This document shows positions 17,021-23,813 of a stretch of 64,000 nt of DNA, one piece after another. A program made the translations under genes and the position numbers. The stretch is taken from NCBI GenBank assembly GCA_017405265.1, contig JAFRAS010000008.1:1-64000 (forward strand). The letters run 5' to 3'. How positions within the stretch are numbered: the first letter of the stretch is position 1; every line of letters starts with the position of its first letter. The notes beneath the pieces were generated by a model, which had not been told where the DNA came from, ran no database searches, and saw only the letters and a list, made by a program, of their open reading frames with translations. This DNA is from Candidatus Saccharimonadota bacterium (GTDB lineage: Bacteria; Patescibacteriota; Saccharimonadia; Saccharimonadales; Saccharimonadaceae).

Positions 17021-17767
17021 CTATGAATTGAAGGTGATGGTGTTCAAGATGGAGTTGTAATCGTCTACAAAGTCGAGAGAGTCGGTCTGCAAGATGGCGG
17101 TTTTGTCGCGGATTTTAATCAGGGTGACGTAGCCGGTGCGCTTGTCTTTTGTGGTGCTTTCTTTGAGCTCGCCTTTATAAATGCTCAAGTTGTGACCATT
17201 TACGGTGCGGTTTTCGACGGTCATAGTTCCCTTTTCGACGAATTTCGCGTATTCCTCGGCGGTTTTGTCGAAGGTGGTATTGGTGATTTTCAGACGGAGG
17301 AGGAAAATGTTGTCTTTATTCGTGACGCTCGGGACGTGGTCGGGGTTGATGTAGGCTTCGAAATCCTTACCGTCGCTGGCGTCGGCGGCGATGTAAACGG
17401 ACCAGATTTTCGGGTATTCGAAGGAGAGCGAGCCGTAGTCGGCGGGACCGACGAAGTAGGTTTTACTCTCTTTCAATTTTGCGTCGCAGTTTTTATCGTC
17501 GGCGGCGATTTGGGTCGAGATGGCGGAAGCGACGGCGGTGCTGATTTTTGCGTCGAGGTTAGTTTCGGCTTCGTTTTTCTCGATGTAAAGATAAGTGGAA
17601 AGACCAGCCAAAACCATCGTGCCGATGACGAAAACCACGAGCAAGATGATTAAAGTGAGGCGAGAGTGGTCTTTTTTCGGAGTGATGAGTTCGGGCTCGG
17701 GGTCTTTCGAAGCGACCATGGAGCCGGACATTGGTTGGGGCTGAGAGAAAAATCCATTGTTATTCAT
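17021..17767 (-). CDS. Membrane-anchored extracytoplasmic protein, unknown function
   Basis: 248 residues. A short cytoplasmic tail is followed by a strong membrane segment (about residues 38-62, LTLIILLVVFVIGTMVLAG), then a linker and an outer domain starting YFVGPADYGSLSFEYPKIWSVY. That opening resembles PsbP-like or lipoprotein-type folds in which a protein's FxYPxxW segment starts the domain. ATG at 17767 is chosen because TATAAT (17774-17779) ends 6 nt before it (leaderless); an in-frame TTG 6 nt earlier is rejected. No function can be assigned. Confidence 0.7.
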   Translation of the reverse strand: MNNNGFFSQPQPMSGSMVASKDPEPELITPKKDHSRLTLIILLVVFVIGTMVLAGLSTYLYIEKNEAETNLDAKISTAVASAISTQIAADDKNCDAKLKESKTYFVGPADYGSLSFEYPKIWSVYIAADASDGKDFEAYINPDHVPSVTNKDNIFLLRLKITNTTFDKTAEEYAKFVEKGTMTVENRTVNGHNLSIYKGELKESTTKDKRTGYVTLIKIRDKTAILQTDSLDFVDDYNSILNTITFNS

Positions 17768-17784
17768 AAGCAAATTATAGCGAG

Positions 17785-17985
17785 TTAGACGGCTTTTGTA
17801 AAGTCTTCGCTCAAGACTTCGATGTTATTTTTCAGAGTTTTTAGCTCCTTTTTGATATCTTCGGCTAAAGTGAGGGCTGATTTGTAGTGGGCGGTGGCTT
17901 CGTCGAGCGAAAATTCGTCACCATAGAACCATTCGATGGCGGTATCAAGTTTTTCGATTTTAGAAGAGAGGGTTTGGCTGGTCAT
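17785..17985 (-). CDS. xseB: Exodeoxyribonuclease VII small subunit
   Basis: 66 residues, a helical hairpin typical of XseB: SSKIEKLDTAIEWFYGDEFSLDEATAHYKSALTLAEDIKKEL. It partners XseA in single-strand DNA degradation. AAGGA 10 nt before ATG; the ATG sits 2 nt after the xseA stop. Confidence 0.9.
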   Translation of the reverse strand: MTSQTLSSKIEKLDTAIEWFYGDEFSLDEATAHYKSALTLAEDIKKELKTLKNNIEVLSEDFTKAV

Positions 17986-17986
17986 T

Positions 17987-19147
17987 TTAGGATTTCCTTT
18001 CGGTTAAACTGATAATTTTTGCCTGTATAAAATTTTTGTTCGTTGTAATTTTTACAACGCTTCCGGGGGAGATTTTCCCGCTCAAGATGGCGTAGCCTTG
18101 GCGGAGGACTTTCTCGGGGTTTAGAGCTTCCAAAATCTTGATTTTTGACTCGTTTTTATCGAGGAGTGTTGTAATTTTTACAACGATTTCGCGGGTGATT
18201 TTTTGGAGATTTTCGGTGGTTTTTCGCTCTTCTTCGGCGATTTTTTGGAAAATGAGGGATTTTAGGCCCGAAATGCGCGAAAAACTGGTGTTTTCGGTGG
18301 ATTTAACGGATGATAGGAGGTAATTTTTGAGGTCGAGGATTTTTCGGCGCAATTTTTCGGCTTCGGTTTTTCGGTCAGGGACGATTAGTTCGGCGACGTT
18401 TGAAGGGGTGGAGCCGACGAGATCGGCAGCGAGGTCGGAAAGAGAGGTGTCAACTTCGTGGCCGATGCCAGTGATGGTCGGGATGCGCGAGGCGGCGATA
18501 GTACGGACGAGTTTTTCGTCGTTGAAGGCCGAGAGGTCGTCTTTTGAACCGCCACCACGGATGATGACGATGAGATCGACGTCGCTTTTTTCGTTGAAAT
18601 AATTGAGGGCGCGGATGATTTGGTCGGGGGCGTCGAGGCCTTGGACTTGGGTTTTCGCGACTTTGACATCGAGGCCGCCCCAGCGAGCATTCAGAATTTT
18701 AATAAAGTCGGCGTAGCCGGCGGCTTCGGGAGAAGAGATGACGCCGATGGAGTTCAGGGGGCGAGGCAGGGGGCGTTTTTTCTCGGCGGCAAAGAGGCCT
18801 TCTTTTTCGAGTTTCGCTTTCAGAATATCGAAGGCCTTTTTAATATTCCCTTCGCCGACGGGCTTGTAGGCGCCGACGGTTAGAGAGAATTTTCCCCAGG
18901 CGGTGATTTTCGGGGTGGCTTTCACGATGATTTTCATGCCGTCTTCGATTGGGGTGCGGAGTTGCCAGATGGGCATGAAGCAGGAGACGGAGGAGTCGGC
19001 GTCTTTTAAGTCGAAGAAAATCCAGCGGTCGTGGGAAGTTTTGTAGCTTGCGACTTCGCCGACCAAATATTGGTCGCGGTAGTTTTCGACGAGGTCGTAG
19101 TTCACCGATTCAACGAATTCGCTAATGCCGAGGGGTTCAATTTCCAT
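17987..19147 (-). CDS. xseA: Exodeoxyribonuclease VII large subunit
   Basis: 386 residues. N-terminal OB domain (VGEVASYKTSHDRWIFFDLKDADSSVSCFMP), then the nuclease core with TSPEAAGYADFIKILNARWGG, IIRGGGSKDDLSAFNDE and GIGHEVDTSLSDLAAD. C-terminal coiled coil and the ending RQGYAILS are typical. The ATG lies inside the end of the aldolase gene (11-nt overlap). Oddity: two copies of an exact 17-nt palindrome (18042-18058 and 18168-18184) both encode VVKITT; a third copy is in prfA. Confidence 0.95.
   Translation of the reverse strand: MEIEPLGISEFVESVNYDLVENYRDQYLVGEVASYKTSHDRWIFFDLKDADSSVSCFMPIWQLRTPIEDGMKIIVKATPKITAWGKFSLTVGAYKPVGEGNIKKAFDILKAKLEKEGLFAAEKKRPLPRPLNSIGVISSPEAAGYADFIKILNARWGGLDVKVAKTQVQGLDAPDQIIRALNYFNEKSDVDLIVIIRGGGSKDDLSAFNDEKLVRTIAASRIPTITGIGHEVDTSLSDLAADLVGSTPSNVAELIVPDRKTEAEKLRRKILDLKNYLLSSVKSTENTSFSRISGLKSLIFQKIAEEERKTTENLQKITREIVVKITTLLDKNESKIKILEALNPEKVLRQGYAILSGKISPGSVVKITTNKNFIQAKIISLTERKS
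18042..18058. repeat. Palindromic repeat GTTGTAA-N3-TTACAAC, copy 1 (in xseA)
   Basis: GTTGTAATTTTTACAAC on the plus strand: perfect 7-bp inverted arms around a 3-nt spacer. Read in xseA it encodes VVKITT near the C terminus. Identical to the copies at 18168 and 48407. Confidence 0.9.
18168..18184. repeat. Palindromic repeat GTTGTAA-N3-TTACAAC, copy 2 (in xseA)
   Basis: Same 17 nt as copy 1, about 110 nt away, same reading frame, again encoding VVKITT, here in the coiled-coil region of XseA. Confidence 0.9.
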
Positions 19148-20144
19148 AATTCGTATTCAGGGCGTCAGTGTTTTTTATCAGGCGGTTTTTAAAGGTGAGG
19201 CGAGCGGCGTCGGCGTTCGCGTTGTCTCCGCGCCAGGCTTCGAGGGCGGGGGCTTGGAGGGCGCGAGCGAAGGAGAAGGTGAGGGGGAAGGCAGTGGATT
19301 TTTGTTTGATGATTTCTTTCAGGTTCTCGGTGGCTTCGTCGGGAGTTTGACCGCCAGAGAGGAAGACGACGCCGGCGAGATTTTTGGGGACGTGGGCTTT
19401 CAAGACTTCGTTAGTGAATTTGCCGACTTCTTCGGGGGTGGAATTCGGGTCGTGCTCGCTTCCCGCCAAAATCATGTTGACTTTCAGGAGTGTGCCCTCG
19501 AGTTTCACGCCCTTTTCTTTTAGCTTTTCGAAGAGGCAGTCGAGGATTTTTCCGGTAATTTCGGCGCAGGCTTCGACAGAATAGTCGCCGTCGTGGACGA
19601 GTTCGGGCTCGACGATGGGGACAATATGAGCATCCTGGCACTTTTTGGCGTAGTCGGACAAAATGTCGCAATTTTTTTCGATGACTTCGGCGCTCGGGGT
19701 GCCGTCACCGACGTAAAAAGCGGCGCGCCACTTCGCGAAACGGAGGCCCATGGCGAAGTATTCTCTCAAACGGTCGTCGAGGCCGTCGAGGCCTTTGGTG
19801 TAAACTTCTTTGGAGTTTTCAGAGAGGGGTTCTAACCCCATATCGACTTTTATTCCGGGAATAATGCCCTTTTTGGTCAGGAATTTGACGAAGTTGGTGC
19901 CGTCGTCGGCGAGTTGGCGGGCGGTTTCGTCGAAAAGAATGACGCCGTTTACGTATTTTTCGAGATCAGGGGTTGTGAAGAAAATATTGCGGTAGTCGCG
20001 GCGATTGTCGAAAGTGTCGTCAATTCCCATACCTTCGAATTTTTTGTGGATGGAGCCACCGGATTCGTCGGCGGCGAGGATACCTTTCCCTCTCGCGACG
20101 AGTAATTTCGCGGTGAGGGCGAGGTCGGGGGTTTCTTCTTGCAT
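19137..20144 (-). CDS. fbaB: Class I fructose-bisphosphate aldolase (probable separate product from an internal start)
   Basis: 335 residues, the normal length for this enzyme. It cleaves fructose-1,6-bisphosphate to two triose phosphates in glycolysis. Visible motifs: GILAADESGGSIHKKFEGMG, the Schiff-base region LLKVNMILAGSEHD (Lys221) and VVFLSGGQTPDEAT. TTTAAAGGAGAAAAATATG gives a strong ribosome site 6 nt before an in-frame ATG at 20144. This is unexpected within a gene and supports independent initiation. Followed by xseA and xseB with overlaps. Confidence 0.88.
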   Translation of the reverse strand: MQEETPDLALTAKLLVARGKGILAADESGGSIHKKFEGMGIDDTFDNRRDYRNIFFTTPDLEKYVNGVILFDETARQLADDGTNFVKFLTKKGIIPGIKVDMGLEPLSENSKEVYTKGLDGLDDRLREYFAMGLRFAKWRAAFYVGDGTPSAEVIEKNCDILSDYAKKCQDAHIVPIVEPELVHDGDYSVEACAEITGKILDCLFEKLKEKGVKLEGTLLKVNMILAGSEHDPNSTPEEVGKFTNEVLKAHVPKNLAGVVFLSGGQTPDEATENLKEIIKQKSTAFPLTFSFARALQAPALEAWRGDNANADAARLTFKNRLIKNTDALNTNYGN

Positions 20145-20912
20145 ATTTTTCTCCTTTAAAAATTTTACGCTGGGGACGGTGGTCAAGGTGGTCGATTCGA
20201 GACTGATTTTGACGAAATTCAGGGCGGTTTTCAGGTTTTTTTCGGTCAAAAGGGCGGCCAAAAAAGTCGCAGAGGCGATTTCGCGGACGGTGAGGTCGGT
20301 CATGAGGTCTTTTCGCTCGGTTTTCCAGGCGGTTTTTTCGTTTCCGACCGAGAGAGAATCGGGGCCGATTTTACAGATAATGGCGGACTTTTTTATCGTG
20401 AGGGATTTTAGGGGTTCGGTAGCGAAAATGAGGTCGGCGCGGGAAATCAGGGGAGCGAGGTTCCCCAGATTGCGGCGGTCGGGGAAAACGGCGAGGCGAA
20501 GTTTCGGGTGGAGCTTCAGGTAGGTTTCGATTTTTTTGATGTTTTCGTCTTTTAAGTTCGCGGAGGGGTCGAGAAAAAGCCAGTCGGGAGTGGCGCTCGG
20601 GTATTTCCAATCGGTATATTTGCGGGTGGTCGGGGTGATGTAGAGGATGCGGTTTTTTAGAGACAGAATGAAGCGGGAGTCGGGGGATTTTTCGTCGGGC
20701 TCGATGACTGTGACCCCGAAGTTTTTAAAGATTTCTTCGGCGACGGCGGAGCCGGATTTTACGCTGGTCTTTTTTTGGAAAAAGAGGGAGGTTTCGGAAA
20801 AGGCGAGGTCGAGGCAGGGGGCACCGTCGTCGTTCAGCTCGAAGTCGAGGCGGTTTTCATCTAGTTTGATGAAGTTGTCCTCGAGATAATTACCTACCAC
20901 GAAAATTCTCAT
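19137..20912 (-). CDS. PfkB-like pseudokinase domain fused in frame to class I fructose-bisphosphate aldolase
   Basis: 591 residues. Residues 1 to about 250 resemble a ribokinase/PfkB fold: MRIFVVGNYLEDNFIKLDE, then SGSAVAEEIFKNFGV, PDWLFLDPSANLKDENI and FATEPLKSL. The catalytic GAGD segment is not kept: the matching stretch reads DLTVREIASATFLAALL. This suggests no kinase activity. The C-terminal 335 residues are a complete class I aldolase. No stop separates the two parts. TATAAT (20919-20924) ends 6 nt before ATG, so the mRNA should be leaderless. An AAGGAG site inside the gene may also allow the aldolase to be made alone. Confidence 0.75.
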   Translation of the reverse strand: MRIFVVGNYLEDNFIKLDENRLDFELNDDGAPCLDLAFSETSLFFQKKTSVKSGSAVAEEIFKNFGVTVIEPDEKSPDSRFILSLKNRILYITPTTRKYTDWKYPSATPDWLFLDPSANLKDENIKKIETYLKLHPKLRLAVFPDRRNLGNLAPLISRADLIFATEPLKSLTIKKSAIICKIGPDSLSVGNEKTAWKTERKDLMTDLTVREIASATFLAALLTEKNLKTALNFVKISLESTTLTTVPSVKFLKEKNMQEETPDLALTAKLLVARGKGILAADESGGSIHKKFEGMGIDDTFDNRRDYRNIFFTTPDLEKYVNGVILFDETARQLADDGTNFVKFLTKKGIIPGIKVDMGLEPLSENSKEVYTKGLDGLDDRLREYFAMGLRFAKWRAAFYVGDGTPSAEVIEKNCDILSDYAKKCQDAHIVPIVEPELVHDGDYSVEACAEITGKILDCLFEKLKEKGVKLEGTLLKVNMILAGSEHDPNSTPEEVGKFTNEVLKAHVPKNLAGVVFLSGGQTPDEATENLKEIIKQKSTAFPLTFSFARALQAPALEAWRGDNANADAARLTFKNRLIKNTDALNTNYGN

Positions 20913-20928
20913 GGTTCTATTATAACAC

Positions 20929-21096
20929 AGAAGTTCTTAAAACTCTTTTTTCTTGCCTATAAAAAATAATCTCTTTAAAAAATTCCTTTCAAGGCAGGCC
21001 TGTGCCACGGACCATCGTGTGCTCGGCCTGTTTCAAGGAATTTTTTAAAATAGATTATTTTTTATAACTGCGAAAAAGCGAGTTTTAAAAACTTCT
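20929..21096. repeat. 168-bp near-perfect inverted repeat between rpmA and the aldolase gene
   Basis: The left arm starts AGAAGTTCTTAAAACT (20929) and the right arm ends with its near complement AGTTTTAAAAACTTCT (21096). Inside, TATAAAAAATAATCT, TTTAAAAAATTCCTT and CAGGCC are matched on the other side. The arms are about 75 nt with few mismatches. The apex is GC-rich and contains a CACGG/CCATCGTG hairpin. As RNA it would form one very long helix. It begins 8 nt past the rpmA stop and ends 4 nt before the aldolase -10 box. Options: an unusual terminator, an RNase III target, or a MITE-like insertion. Confidence 0.85.
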
Positions 21097-21104
21097 TTCG
21101 ACAA

Positions 21105-21377
21105 TTAGCGGACTTCGACGCGGGTTCTGGGGAGGGACTTGCCGGAGAAGTGGCGCTTTTTGGTTTTTACGAAGGTGACGACACCGGGTTTTGCGGCGTG
21201 GATGGTGAAGTTTTTGGACATGAAGGTGCCGGGGCCAGCGATTTTAGTGGCGCCGGTTTGGCGGACGAGGACTTCGCCTTCTTTGACGACTTGGCCGCCG
21301 AAGCGTTTGACGCCGAGCCGGTGGCCGGCGTTGTTGTGGACATTTTTGGCGGTTCCGCCAGCTTTGACATGAGACAT
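21105..21377 (-). CDS. rpmA: Large ribosomal subunit protein bL27
   Basis: 90 residues. MSHVKAGGTAKNVHNNAGHRLGVKRFGGQVVKEGEVLVRQTG and GKNFTIHA-like KNFTIHAAKPGVVTF match bL27, which reaches the peptidyl-transferase centre. It lacks the N-terminal Firmicutes-type cleaved extension. AAGGA precedes ATG; it follows the trm11-like gene after 1 nt. No bL21 (rplU), the usual partner, is adjacent. Confidence 0.95.
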   Translation of the reverse strand: MSHVKAGGTAKNVHNNAGHRLGVKRFGGQVVKEGEVLVRQTGATKIAGPGTFMSKNFTIHAAKPGVVTFVKTKKRHFSGKSLPRTRVEVR

Positions 21378-21378
21378 G

Positions 21379-22482
21379 TTAGACTTTCCTTAATAAAATT
21401 ATATCTCGAGCGACGATTTGGCCTTCGCGGTAATAAAGAAGGGGACGCTCACTCAATTTTCTCTCATTATACCCCAACTCTTTGATTTCGTCAAGAAGAA
21501 AGAGGCGAGAATAGCGGCCGTTTTCGCGGAGCCAAGCGGGGACGGCGAGGGTGAGGGGGGTGCCGGACGGGATTTGGGGCGCAAGATTTTTTAAGAAAGC
21601 CAAGATGAAGGATTTTTCGTCGGATTTTAGGCGCTCGAGTTTCTCGGCGGAAGGGATAGATGATAGGGGCGGCCCGAGATACAGCTCCGAGGCGACAGCG
21701 AGATTTTGAGTGTTTTTTAGGACGCTAAATTTGTCCGCCGTGGCGTCGGTGGGGTTTTCGGCGAGGGTGTAGTCCAAGTGGATTTCAGAGGCGAAGCGGG
21801 GGCTATTCTTTAAATATTCGAGGTTTTTCTTTGAGTATTCAAGCATTTTTGGGTTCTTGTCGGAGCCGGCGGCGGAGAGACCCATGAGGAGCGCCTCTTG
21901 GAGGACGGTGCCGGTGCCACAGAAGGGGTCGAAAATGGTGGTGTTATTTTCGAGAGGACCACAGAGGTTGATTAAAATCTGGGCGAGTTTCGGGGGGAGC
22001 ATGCCAACTTTGGCATCTCTGGCGGGGCGAAGCTGATCGCGAGATTTATAAGAGCTGATGTTTTGAGCGCCGAGGGAGCGGAAGGTGCCGACTGGGGTAA
22101 AAATGAGTTCAACGCGGTTTTCTTTTTCGCCGAGTTGGTTGTGGTGGGCGGAGGCGGTGGAGATGACGCCGTTTTCGCTCGGGAGGAGGCGGACGGAGCG
22201 TTTCAAGATACGCTTATAATTTAAGAGTTTGGACTTTTTCTCGCGGTAATCGGAGAGGCCGAGGGTGATTTTTCCTTCGGGGAGATTTTTCAAGTATTTT
22301 ACGGGGTCAGAGTCGATTTTTTCGGCAAATTTCAGAGAGCCGCCGAAATTTTTCAGGACGGGAGTGGAGTCGGACTCAAAAGTGGCGAGAACGGGAGAAA
22401 TCTGGCGAACGTGGTGGAATTTCGCCTTCAATTCGGCCAGAGAGAGGTCGGGTTCGCGCCCGAGGACTGAGAGAAACAACAT
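21379..22482 (-). CDS. Trm11-family (COG1041) tRNA guanine-N2 methyltransferase-like protein
   Basis: 367 residues. The THUMP-like N-terminal half is followed by SYKSRDQLRPARDAKVGMLPPKLAQILINL and the SAM site FDPFCGTGTVLQEALLMGLSAAGSDKN. Both are hallmarks of archaeal-like Trm11/TrmG10. The usual DPPY catalytic motif is not obvious; LYLGPPLSS is the nearest candidate, so exact activity is uncertain. TTTACA-17 nt-TATAAC sits just upstream, with only 8 nt between -10 box and ATG. Upstream of rpmA in one operon. Confidence 0.8.
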   Translation of the reverse strand: MLFLSVLGREPDLSLAELKAKFHHVRQISPVLATFESDSTPVLKNFGGSLKFAEKIDSDPVKYLKNLPEGKITLGLSDYREKKSKLLNYKRILKRSVRLLPSENGVISTASAHHNQLGEKENRVELIFTPVGTFRSLGAQNISSYKSRDQLRPARDAKVGMLPPKLAQILINLCGPLENNTTIFDPFCGTGTVLQEALLMGLSAAGSDKNPKMLEYSKKNLEYLKNSPRFASEIHLDYTLAENPTDATADKFSVLKNTQNLAVASELYLGPPLSSIPSAEKLERLKSDEKSFILAFLKNLAPQIPSGTPLTLAVPAWLRENGRYSRLFLLDEIKELGYNERKLSERPLLYYREGQIVARDIILLRKV

Positions 22483-22490
22483 ATACTCTA

Positions 22491-22519
22491 GTTATACCAC
22501 AAAAATCAAAATTTGTAAA
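22491..22519 (-). promoter_or_regulatory. Promoter of the trm11-rpmA operon
   Basis: Minus strand TTTACA (22514-22519), 17 nt, TATAAC (22491-22496). The spacer and flanks are nearly identical to the promoter at 27757-27785 (CTCTTTACAAATTT at the start, TTTTTGTGGTATAA at the end). Confidence 0.7.
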
Positions 22520-22619
22520 GAGGGAGGTTGATTTCTCGGGGCGATTATGATATAATTTCGAGATTAATCGGCACTTTCGGCCGATTTGTACTTTTTGGCT
22601 CAGAAAAGGAGGGGTAAAA

Positions 22620-22979
22620 ATGAGGACAGTGATAAGTGCGGTAGTTGCTGGGTTGGTGCTATATTTAGCGTCGGTGTTGTTTCCGGAGGTGGTGATAGTT
22701 GAGGGATTTGGGAATTTGTTACTCGCGACGATATTGGTTTGTGCGATTACGTTGGCTGTTATGCTGATTGGGGCGATTGTGTTGGCGTTTTTTATGCTGA
22801 TTTCACAAAGCATCACTATAACTATATTGGGGTTTTTGGCTCTGTTTTTATCTGGGATTGCCGGGGTGTGGCTCGCGGATGCGATTTTGCCCGGATTTAA
22901 TGTGGTGGGGGCATGGCCGAAGATACTTTTGGCGCTTTGTATGACGGCGCCGACAATTTCGTTTAAGACGGAAGATTGA
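22620..22979 (+). CDS. Small four-helix membrane protein (holin superfamily IV-like)
   Basis: 119 residues, nearly all hydrophobic. About four membrane segments are separated by short turns, with the ending GVWLADAILPGFNVVGAWPKILLAL typical of the mycobacterial-type 4-TMS holin-like family (PF04020). The function in non-phage genomes is unknown. TATAAT upstream and AGGAGG 9 nt before ATG. Transcribed alone between trm11 (divergent) and rplY. Confidence 0.65.
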   Translation: MRTVISAVVAGLVLYLASVLFPEVVIVEGFGNLLLATILVCAITLAVMLIGAIVLAFFMLISQSITITILGFLALFLSGIAGVWLADAILPGFNVVGAWPKILLALCMTAPTISFKTED

Positions 22980-22995
22980 AATTTCTGAGTTTTTG

Positions 22996-23017
22996 GCCCG
23001 CGAGAGCGGGCTTTTTT
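22996..23017 (+). terminator. Intrinsic terminator after the holin-like gene
   Basis: GCCCGC-GAGA-GCGGGC followed by TTTTTT, 17 nt after the stop codon. Textbook form. Confidence 0.92.
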
Positions 23018-23025
23018 AATTAGTC

Positions 23026-23054
23026 TTGTATTTTCGCGCTATCTGTTGTATAAT
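23026..23054 (+). promoter_or_regulatory. Promoter of rplY
   Basis: TTGTAT (23026-23031), 17-nt spacer, TATAAT (23049-23054). The leader is about 22 nt and has TAAGGA before ATG at 23083. Confidence 0.75.
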
Positions 23055-23082
23055 GATAGTAATTCAAAAGTAAGGAAATTTT

Positions 23083-23772
23083 ATGTCAAATTCAGAATAT
23101 AAGCTTGAACTTTCCCCGCGTACCCTCCAGGGTAAAAAACTCGCGAAATTGCGCGCTGAGGGGCTCATTCCCTCGACGGTTTATGGCGGTAAGAAAACCG
23201 TTTTGACGGCTTCGCCTTATAATCCGACCGAAAAGGTGTTGCGCGAGGCTGGTTATCACTCGCCGGTGGAACTTTCGATTGAGAATCACCCGCAGCTCGC
23301 GGTGGTGAAAACTGTGCAAGTTGACCCGGTTTCCCGGAGAATTATCTCTGTTGAATTCCAGGCGATTTCGGCTTCGGCCGCGGTCGAAGTGACGACCCCG
23401 ATTAAGATTGTCGGATTCGAAACCTCGGATGCTTCGAAAGCGCATCTTTCGATTCTCCAGGTGGTCGAAGAAATTGACGTCAAAGGCAAACCGGCTGACC
23501 TTCCGAAGGAAATTGAACTTGATGCTTCCACCCTTAAAGAGGCGGGCGACAAGTTGACGCTTAATGAGTTGAAATTGCCGAAAGGCGTCGAAGTCGCGGA
23601 TAAAGAGCTCGAGAGCGACCTCTTAATTGCGAACGTGTATGATCCGGCGGCGGAAGCGGCGGCGCGCGAAGCTGAGGACGAAGCGGCGAAAGCGGCGGAG
23701 CCGGTCTCGGCGGCGGATGTTCCAGCAGACAATGGCCAGAAGCCCGAAGCTGCGGCCGAAGAAGCTAAATAA
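23083..23772 (+). CDS. rplY: Large ribosomal subunit protein bL25 (CTC type)
   Basis: 229 residues. The 5S rRNA-binding N-terminal domain (LSPRTLQGKKLAKLRAEGLIPSTVYGG) is followed by the CTC/TL5 beta domain (VTTPIKIVGFETSD, VEEIDVKGKPADLPKEIELD). An Ala/Glu-rich tail of about 35 residues ends the protein. It binds 5S rRNA in the large subunit. Single-gene unit with its own promoter and terminator. Confidence 0.95.
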   Translation: MSNSEYKLELSPRTLQGKKLAKLRAEGLIPSTVYGGKKTVLTASPYNPTEKVLREAGYHSPVELSIENHPQLAVVKTVQVDPVSRRIISVEFQAISASAAVEVTTPIKIVGFETSDASKAHLSILQVVEEIDVKGKPADLPKEIELDASTLKEAGDKLTLNELKLPKGVEVADKELESDLLIANVYDPAAEAAAREAEDEAAKAAEPVSAADVPADNGQKPEAAAEEAK

Positions 23773-23780
23773 GACTTTAA

Positions 23781-23806
23781 AAATCTCCCGTTTCCCGGGG
23801 GATTTT
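23781..23806 (+). terminator. Terminator after rplY
   Basis: AAATCTCCC and GGGGGATTT pair around a short loop and TTTTT follows. Located between the converging rplY and uvrA genes. Confidence 0.75.
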
Positions 23807-23813
23807 TGGTGGG

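Noticed and set aside
20929-21096. SRP (4.5S) RNA as an explanation of the long hairpin
   Set aside because: The apex has GGTCCGTGG on one strand but not the conserved GGAAGGAAGCAGC loop of SRP RNA; no SRP domain IV can be drawn.
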